This document shows positions 59,101 to 64,000 of a DNA stretch of 64,000 nucleotides, piece by piece. Source of the stretch: Phytophthora colocasiae (taxonomy: Eukaryota > Oomycota > Peronosporomycetes > Peronosporales > Peronosporaceae). Made by a program: the position numbers and the translations under genes. The stretch spans positions 124,001 to 188,000 of the forward strand of contig JAGKQI010000099.1 of the NCBI GenBank assembly GCA_018806915.1. Direction: 5' to 3'. A model generated the notes under the pieces. It worked only from the letters and a program-made list of their open reading frames with translations, made no database searches and was not told where the DNA came from. How positions within the stretch are numbered: the stretch's first letter is position 1; every line of letters starts with the position of its first letter.

Positions 59101-60698
59101 TTATTCATGCGACACATCTCGATCATGTTGCTCAAGAATAGGCTTCGAGTTTCCTTCGGACTGAGGAGCGATGTAGACCCAGCAACCTTCAGCCACTCAG
59201 GAACGTCAATATCACCGGCGATATCTCCGATGAGCTGACGAAGCTCATTTTCATGCTGTGCAGATACCCTGTTTAATCCAAGGCTGACTTCTTTATCCCG
59301 TCTGCTTACTGTTGAGCTAAGACAAATGTACCGACGTGTCAGCCCGTGCTTCAATTCCAGTGCAAACTTGCCACTCAAACCTTCAGACGATTCGCTGTCG
59401 GGGTCATCTTGTGACGAAGACACCGACGGGTAGACCACCACATTAAATATGTCATTTAGCGAGTGGCTTGCGAGAGTTTTTCTCGTCACAGGGTCACGCT
59501 CGATGATTTGAAGTGCCGTTAGTCCTAGCAACCGTAGCTGCAACTTGTCCGCCTTGTTCTTGCTAATTTTCAATACAGGAATCTCAAAGGTTACTGGTTG
59601 CGGGATATCTCGCGTTGACGTGAGTGCGTCAAACTCGCACGAGTCTGACACTTCCTCCACGAAAAGCGAGACACTAAGCCACGAACGCAAATTGTTTGCA
59701 ATCGCCTGGATAAACGGTTCGCGACTGTCGCACCAGTAGCGGTGCACACGATTGTTTTCGAAGTAGAGCACCAATTCATTGGAGTTGGTGCTCACACGCT
59801 GGATCTTGACAATATCAATCAACAAAATCGAAGACAAGGTCGTACGAGTCTGCGGGTCCAGTCTGTCCAAACTAGCAGCGCGCACCGCCAGCAACACCTC
59901 CATCTTCACTGGGTGAATTGCAATACTGCGCGTCGTACTAAGTTTCGCCATCGTAAAAGTCTTTCCACACAGTTGGAACAAGCTGTCAAAGTACATTCCA
60001 CTGCCGAGCATATTGGAGTTGTTTCCTCCAGGTCCCCCTGAACCTGAGGCCCAGTTGTTGTCACTTGTAGTTACACTAGCCCCCACTGCACTCAGCGCAT
60101 CAGCAGTAGCCGCCTCGATCTCATCCTTTCTAAAAGACGAAGCTCTTTCTCTCAGCTGATAATAAGCAGACAGCAGCTGTTGTCTGCATCTGCACGTATA
60201 CGTCTCCTTGAGATTTTTACCAATGAAAATGGTAAATGCCTTGTCAGCATTGTGCCCTCCGCTGTCCGAGGCGATGGTGATCTCCTTGATATTGTCAAAA
60301 GCGTAGCGCTCCTTTACTTCGTCTGAATAAGGGTCCACAATGGTCAAATGGTTGCTGCTGAGCACCATAAGGCGCTTGGCCGAGCGTAGGAAGCCCACAC
60401 GGGTCACAAAAAAGCGTGCAGCGTAAATAACACCGGCGTAGCGGTTCACAGGAACCTCCATATTCTCCACGTCATCATCGTCATCTTCTTCTTCCTCTGC
60501 ACCACTCATAGTGGCCGGTAACGCTCCGTAGAAGGAGCTGGCGCGTGGCTCCACCTCGAAGCCTGTGGTCTCTGGTCCGCGCGGCACGAAGCGCTCATCC
60601 AAGCCCACCAGCTCGCGCCCGAACACCAGCGGGTCCAGCTTCTGCTTGAGCTTCTGCAACTCCGCGTCGCCGCTGTCGTCGCCGCGGGGAAGCGCCAT
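53181..60698 (-). CDS. RME-8/DNAJC13/GRV2-like endosomal protein without a J domain
   Basis: 2505 aa in one exon. In animals and plants this protein works on early endosomes with Hsc70 and the retromer/clathrin machinery. N-terminal PH-like part (VIYAARFFVTRVGFLRSAK); IWN-type repeats at about 1006 (LIWGTNTVEELIRKL), 1683 (PEVVWNANMRNQMV), 2091 (PHVMWTERMRKELI) and 2466 (SRVWETHGD); other shared blocks are LQLYERHFNDLG-like VMIQLYERHFNDLG, ASGIFYYLLRFSQD and FPGWPINDEAAFL. A long acidic insert follows about residue 1340. I find no HPD motif or J-domain helices anywhere, whereas homologues have one mid-protein. Slightly longer than the human protein. Confidence 0.8.
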   Translation of the reverse strand: MALPRGDDSGDAELQKLKQKLDPLVFGRELVGLDERFVPRGPETTGFEVEPRASSFYGALPATMSGAEEEEDDDDDVENMEVPVNRYAGVIYAARFFVTRVGFLRSAKRLMVLSSNHLTIVDPYSDEVKERYAFDNIKEITIASDSGGHNADKAFTIFIGKNLKETYTCRCRQQLLSAYYQLRERASSFRKDEIEAATADALSAVGASVTTSDNNWASGSGGPGGNNSNMLGSGMYFDSLFQLCGKTFTMAKLSTTRSIAIHPVKMEVLLAVRAASLDRLDPQTRTTLSSILLIDIVKIQRVSTNSNELVLYFENNRVHRYWCDSREPFIQAIANNLRSWLSVSLFVEEVSDSCEFDALTSTRDIPQPVTFEIPVLKISKNKADKLQLRLLGLTALQIIERDPVTRKTLASHSLNDIFNVVVYPSVSSSQDDPDSESSEGLSGKFALELKHGLTRRYICLSSTVSRRDKEVSLGLNRVSAQHENELRQLIGDIAGDIDVPEWLKVAGSTSLLSPKETRSLFLSNMIEMCRMNKLHVPWSTEETKVACKEGTWGTEVHPEWEDILLRKLVNLNFIPNLVTNESMSLIYHQLVQFNRNIPLGGLRQRDRRAFASLMKLLENFKDYSVAQLNSPSNTDAPIPTTEFQVELLLAIQRLLCTRGVFEEIPSSQYKNSIEVIMELLHSPMEEVSFAAACVIKYMVVNYSDTRSLKSETANRRAIFTKYHSRMYVSRAFDLSRTNRVGRIPLHSTSSVKTGSNHGFPSVAAMSNTERSMANALAYSQLGLDYLVLSMVLQTLEVCLSSGKKATPERVARDLLRAMRVDDFSRHHALFLFNRSLSISITKCSSILVKAHILEQPTELVELIQDYARKHGALVWQLYLALYTQDKGQRRISSQLVALLTHENPRSSYVIRNMFPHALLDDQKTSQLEYDEFGKHLPTANPELYAKNHGTSHKNGNRRDITNATESGRSKLSYGINTRARLARHVKHAVLLPEFFDRLGKTYATKDLIWGTNTVEELIRKLQAEMSALDLYRLKYLGYLYTDPLATDHTETEWDAYQANRLRHDPQHANFAPFLFEFLQNGSESRLAIEMMKGTISSSNRFARYMPLSFLLNPDTSVDVESDGGLDDDNYDSDENYTDENGFISRSNSIIRTGDTSEPKQGDQDGPHEDSRSAILAKKKKKSAKNMPRWFIAWNSNEFRIDYECLENEVKVGPYYLANILDDRGVLMEDIGGAEKFMTLLYYRLLAEDRRVLTKTLQNGERYSSADPLSDVDQSDVRLLVLKVMIQLYERHFNDLGSLMFLNHFLRVSMMISKDGEDRRWPLVVRGNIMLFLDRVLSSALNVSRFLREEDNVTMVLELLREVKPLVALQGPNDSEKEYIVEPAADVQAELDASEDENGDGDADDDEEFTDDRGDYDDEDEEYDDDRDIARRTIDALEESGAESSIISSHSASPTYAHRDDDSDQEEEPSRVTVVAEHCGAMSGSMIMQTCLSVLSRLIDCHTAEEEGHMYQDVRFPKYGRLTHFEGSGVSPISSIKRRLCEDQTLRFLVGLLDCPNRIVFKKCLGLIRLLVRHNEAIIPNLHASGIFYYLLRFSQDVDEMSIAARLISHIHLRQSGLDVPHLIDDKQKGENKKGVFSPDPLTRICLRSWLVRVLPVSMVAQLLRHGPRRFATALFSDANNPEVVWNANMRNQMVSYIEKFMELHTDENGMFYISENEGSEHKACIALIQYPKEVHALQCYQYYLHNLLDEKNFPGWPINDEAAFLRALLDSIRRWVHPGLLLTVRGAKASEGQSTKLLSVFDAVELLDATALLLRRFPDSQTITNLQNFPYFLEALERCISELKDNRVGSTKTFYDVSNAIATKTTFVRAFGSAIRVINLAVGISDENAHECSSGLGLRVLCNSLQLLFHNQEALSTVDGCAPNVMTHWVLEALVNVLNQPNGRVSAAAQSIDLLPCLTRFLSQEGDRLATDLSLQIVYEMAGSSGEMAEVLLLQLAEHGILWYLTLLLFNYKPDNDDGDEDMQRISIGAAKALGRILEANAREESIAVFVKRMQTTIEQIFTRPLVDILRRAGPIKMLDVLATEVREPHVMWTERMRKELISLAQRAIQFHTTLDQSDEDVHRVFELPPYFMYTAQKEELCVAGIYVNFFNENPKNGILAQIAGTVNGGGSRADIFKPKPTTKKEIQAAAAAAAELENRTVSGHVMHGLLAALSYDISGVRAQPQALESVLLQRLLPVATAIRNLLQYTPEMDVQVVQADGLLTLLFVLDHETQPQGFSFANAPLLLLRCMECVHMLSFSGKCVDPLATVVPPFIKSAFQVVYKNLARTEASTEGQLARITLQLLGNLCLIPACIDNLVKGMDPSSLSNLLPHVWLGDSTEMQLLLCLHMIPLKRHTQAATEFAKAAVSSQLAAALLNLLSTLVPKSKIGESTTTKQYAARFLSVLSSNPGSGGAISSLLIASRVWETHGDTTQATSEDLRRLLVPPYAPALLKAPHANPNKVG

Positions 60699-61626
60699 GG
60701 CAGGCAGAGAGCGCGGCGCTTGAAGGGGAATGAATGCGGGGGTTATCTGATTTTCTTCTAGGCGTCCTTAATCAGGATAGGAGGAAAGATAAATCTGGGT
60801 ATTGAACAGTATAATACCAACTTCAATACGATATTGAAGGTAAAAGGAGGATCTATTTCGTTGGATCGCTCATGCTATTAATTGGGGTGAATAGGGGATA
60901 CTCGATCATCTACTGGATTGGTCGACTAACATCTGATTTATAGCCAATCCGAAATGGAGTCGTGACAGCCATCCGTTCATCTGAAGCTGTTGCCGACAAT
61001 TGACCTGACCGGCTCATTCCAGCATTTTCTTCTTTCAGATTCAGCACGCGACTTCTCAATTGTCTCTATGTAATATTGCTGTCTACATCAACCGCGAAAG
61101 CCAGTGACGATCTTGCACCAACGGACCAATTCATGTCGATTGCAACTTTTTTCGGGTACCAGCTGAGGCTTCGCTGCACTACATCTGAAGACCGGTCGCA
61201 CTGTGTCGAGTGCGTCCTGTTGTAGGAGTAGCTCTGTATATTGTATCATCATTGGTACTGGTGGCTCTCTGCTGATGCTTTTAAACAAGCGTATGTCTGA
61301 CTTGTATGAGGACAACCTACTTTTACTGAAGAAAACACCAGCCTTTGATACATAGCGTAGGAATTACTGTAGCTCAGGGTCGAGTGATGATCGTTTTTAT
61401 CTGGTTATTCGGACCTTACATTCGTGTGAGCTGACGAAACACAAACATTAAGACTACGATGATCTGACGAATCCCATGCCAACGACCTTCTCTCCTACAC
61501 TAACTGAGTGCATTGTTGCTCTCCATCGTACTGCATGTACTATACAAAGTAGTTTGACACGTTGCATTTCGTACTTAGTATGATGTGATACAACAAAAAC
61601 TATCGGATTTTGGATCGCAAGTAAGA
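60699..61626. other. intergenic between divergent genes, nothing recognised
   Basis: A direct repeat of AATACCAACTTCAATACG-like sequence near 60810-60835; otherwise no coding, RNA or transposon signal. Confidence 0.4.
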
Positions 61627-64000
61627 ATGGGCTTAATTGTGGGCGTGGCCGACCCGGAGCTGTCGTCTGTGACTCTGTACACGCCGCTGCCATGGCCCAT
61701 GAGGCTGGATCTGCTGCCTTTCTTCTTCCTCTACGTCACCGCCGTGTATCTCTACACTATCCGCCCTGAGGGCGATGTGGTTCCGTGGATCTTTGGCGCC
61801 TTCAGCGTATTTTGGCACGCGCTGGCACTGCTAAGCGCCGAGTGGAGTGTAAACGTGCGTTGCTGGATGGCATGTACGCGTCTGAGTGCACTGGTGCCGG
61901 ACGAGCGACTTAAGATCTTGGCTAAGGTGGATCCGTCACTTACGATGTTACCCAAAGAACTGTGCGAGTGCCACCTGGTGCTTAAGCAGAATGAAGAGAA
62001 GAGCAAACTCAAGGCCGCCAAAGTGCCTACGGTCTGGTTCTCGTTCCAGAACCTAAAATTCTGCCTGTACGAGGACGTAGATGTCATTAATCGCAGTGGG
62101 GAGGCGGAGTTCCGGCGGTTGGACTTCCCGTCCAGCGGTACGTTGGAGTCTTACATCCAACGCAAAGGTATCACGTCTACAGAAGAGCTGCAACATGCCA
62201 GAGGCAAGTGGGGGCGGAACGACTTTGAACTGTCCGTACCGAAGTTCAGTGAGCTACTGAAAGAGCAGCTAGTAGCTCCGTTTTTCGTGTTCCAGTTCTT
62301 CTGTATGCTGCTATGGTGTCTTGATGAGTACATGTACTACTCACTGCTGACGCTACTGATGCTCGTGATCTTCGAGTGCACGGTCGTTAAACAGCGCCAG
62401 CAAAACATGGATACACTGCTGCACATGCGGCGTGCGCCGCAGCCGTGTCTTGTTTTCAGATCGGGTTCGTGGACTCAAATTTCCAGCGATGATCTCGTTC
62501 CTAGTGATATATGCTCTGTTGGACACTATGAACGCGATACTATTGTGCCGTGTGACTTGCTGTTGCTTCGTGGTAACTGCGTAGTCAACGAGTCGATGCT
62601 CTCCGGTGAATCCGTCCCACTACGCAAAGAAGCTATTGGAGCCTCGGTTGTGAATGAGACGGAATTAAGCAAAAATCTCGAGATTGACGATGGATCAAGC
62701 ATGAAACACAAACGATGTGTACTGTACGGAGGCACTAAGGTTCTGCAGCATTCGACACCAACGTCAAAGGATTCGCTGCGCGTGCCTTCTCCCCCGGATG
62801 GTGGCTGTGTGGGATTTGTACTTAAAACGGGTTTTGGCACCACTCAAGGAAGTCTGATGCGGACTATTCTGTACTCATCGCAGCGCGTCACAGCAAACAA
62901 CTCGGAGTCAATGTGGTTTATCTTGCTGCTGCTCAACTTTGCAGTGGCTGCGGCAGCATTTGTGCTTGCGCAGGGAATCAACGATCCGTCTCGAAATCAG
63001 TTCAAGCTGTTTCTACACTGTATCATGATCATTACGTCAGTTGTGCCGCCAGAGCTCCCTATGGAGCTGTCGTTGGCAGTGACCAACTCACTAATCGCTC
63101 TGACGAAAAGCAACATCTTCTGCACGGAGCCATTCCGAATTCCGTTTGCAGGTCGTATTGACGTCTGCTGCTTCGACAAGACTGGCACATTAACAAGCGA
63201 TGAACTCAAGTTGCACGGTGTGGCGGGTTTAGAAACCCATGTTGAGCCCGACAAATACAGAAGAAAGCATCACGGCGAACTGGATATTATTGCGCCGGAG
63301 CAGCTACCTGTTGATAGCGAACTTGTACTCGCTGGGTGTCAATCATTGGTTTTGCTCAATGGCATGGTCGCCGGAGACCCACTCGAGATGACTGCTGTTC
63401 GGAGTATTAATTGGTGCTTGACGAGCAACGAAGGTGGAGAAGAAGGTCTTCCAAGTGTTCAGCCGTCATTTTTCTCTGATCGTCGAGGTGAAATCCAAGC
63501 GATCGATATCATGCACAGCTTCACATTTTCTTCTGAACTTAAACGTATGACAACCGTTGTGTGTGTGCGAAAAGCCGATAACGACGAGCAAGACGAGCAG
63601 CGTGTGCTGACAAAAGGGGCCCCTGAGGTACTCGAAACCTTGTTTGCCAACAAGCCTTCGTACTACCGCCGCGTGTACCGCCATTATGCATCCAAGGGGT
63701 GTCGTGTCTTGGCTTTGGGCTTCCGCATTCTCCCTGGTGAGATTTCGTTGGATGATCTGCGACGGAAGCCACGTAGCGACCTGGAAAGTGGACTAACTTT
63801 TGCGGGTTTTCTGATCCTTGACTGTCCGCTCAAGGATGACACAAAGCGGACAATCCGGGAGCTGATGGTTTCCAAGCACCAGGTAACTATGGTCACAGGG
63901 GATAATCCTCTCACTGCGTGCGATGTAGCGCGGCAAGTTGGGATTAACGCAGGCTTTTCCAAACAGCCATTGGTTTTAACACCCAACGTCGAGACAGGAG
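61627..64000 (+). CDS. P5A-type ATPase (Spf1/ATP13A1-like), partial
   Basis: At least 791 aa, open at the window end. N-terminal hydrophobic segments specific to P5A pumps (LLPFFFLYVTAVYLYTI, WIFGAFSVFWHALALL), then VPTVWFSFQNLKFCLYE, the A-domain loop MLSGESVPLRKE at about 324, the PP-containing helix TSVVPPELPMELSLAV, and the phosphorylation motif CFDKTGTLTSD with Asp517. N-domain KGAPEVLE and P-domain MVTGDNPLTACDVA follow. P5A ATPases sit in the ER and remove misinserted transmembrane helices. ATG 61627 chosen as the first in frame. Confidence 0.9.
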   Translation, partial: MGLIVGVADPELSSVTLYTPLPWPMRLDLLPFFFLYVTAVYLYTIRPEGDVVPWIFGAFSVFWHALALLSAEWSVNVRCWMACTRLSALVPDERLKILAKVDPSLTMLPKELCECHLVLKQNEEKSKLKAAKVPTVWFSFQNLKFCLYEDVDVINRSGEAEFRRLDFPSSGTLESYIQRKGITSTEELQHARGKWGRNDFELSVPKFSELLKEQLVAPFFVFQFFCMLLWCLDEYMYYSLLTLLMLVIFECTVVKQRQQNMDTLLHMRRAPQPCLVFRSGSWTQISSDDLVPSDICSVGHYERDTIVPCDLLLLRGNCVVNESMLSGESVPLRKEAIGASVVNETELSKNLEIDDGSSMKHKRCVLYGGTKVLQHSTPTSKDSLRVPSPPDGGCVGFVLKTGFGTTQGSLMRTILYSSQRVTANNSESMWFILLLLNFAVAAAAFVLAQGINDPSRNQFKLFLHCIMIITSVVPPELPMELSLAVTNSLIALTKSNIFCTEPFRIPFAGRIDVCCFDKTGTLTSDELKLHGVAGLETHVEPDKYRRKHHGELDIIAPEQLPVDSELVLAGCQSLVLLNGMVAGDPLEMTAVRSINWCLTSNEGGEEGLPSVQPSFFSDRRGEIQAIDIMHSFTFSSELKRMTTVVCVRKADNDEQDEQRVLTKGAPEVLETLFANKPSYYRRVYRHYASKGCRVLALGFRILPGEISLDDLRRKPRSDLESGLTFAGFLILDCPLKDDTKRTIRELMVSKHQVTMVTGDNPLTACDVARQVGINAGFSKQPLVLTPNVETG

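Overview
The window looks like nuclear DNA of a Phytophthora-like oomycete. Genes are densely packed and mostly intronless or carry short GT-AG introns. An M96 mating-specific-like protein, oomycete-style piggyBac transposons and large families of small secreted proteins all point the same way. Gene calls rest on reading the translations; no database search was possible.

Layout. 1-2164 is a piggyBac element (left end off-window) sitting in an ankyrin-repeat gene remnant. 2455-4353 is repeat-like DNA without genes, followed by a 978-bp Harbinger-like element (4354-5331). 5393-24226 is mostly housekeeping: LicD-like transferase, an ER-lumenal glucose-6-phosphate dehydrogenase ending in RDEL, cytochrome b5, a snapin-like protein, mediator MED21, amino-acid permease, 3-hydroxyacyl-CoA dehydrogenase, M96-like protein, an 800-aa helical protein ending in SRL, and two lipid-droplet-hydrolase paralogues, the second broken by an 83-bp tandem duplication. 

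24289-36115, plus an outlier at 11969 and broken copies at 26876 and 42249-44641, holds the most striking feature: 13 intact and 2 broken members of one family of small secreted cysteine-containing proteins. I read the mature part as a two-motif beta-gamma-crystallin domain, many members keeping the (N/D)(N/D)xx(S/T)S calcium-site signature. One unrelated gene (DUF3160 family) lies inside the cluster, between two nearly identical copies of a duplicated block.

36116-44641 is repeat-rich: a new small secreted peptide gene, a tandem array of about 482-bp units, a LINE remnant with a 22-bp target duplication, a Rab GTPase remnant, and a family member cut by one hAT element that is itself cut by a second hAT element. 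45093-64000 returns to core genes (a serine-less alpha/beta hydrolase, ENT-type nucleoside transporter, mitochondrial TPR protein, RME-8/DNAJC13-like giant protein without a J domain, P5A-type ATPase running off the end), with a second, fully bounded piggyBac element at 47908-51288.

The two piggyBac elements share a 21-bp palindrome framework differing mainly in an inner 4-base block; degenerate copies of it fill transposase introns and in one element appear to supply the 3' splice sites.
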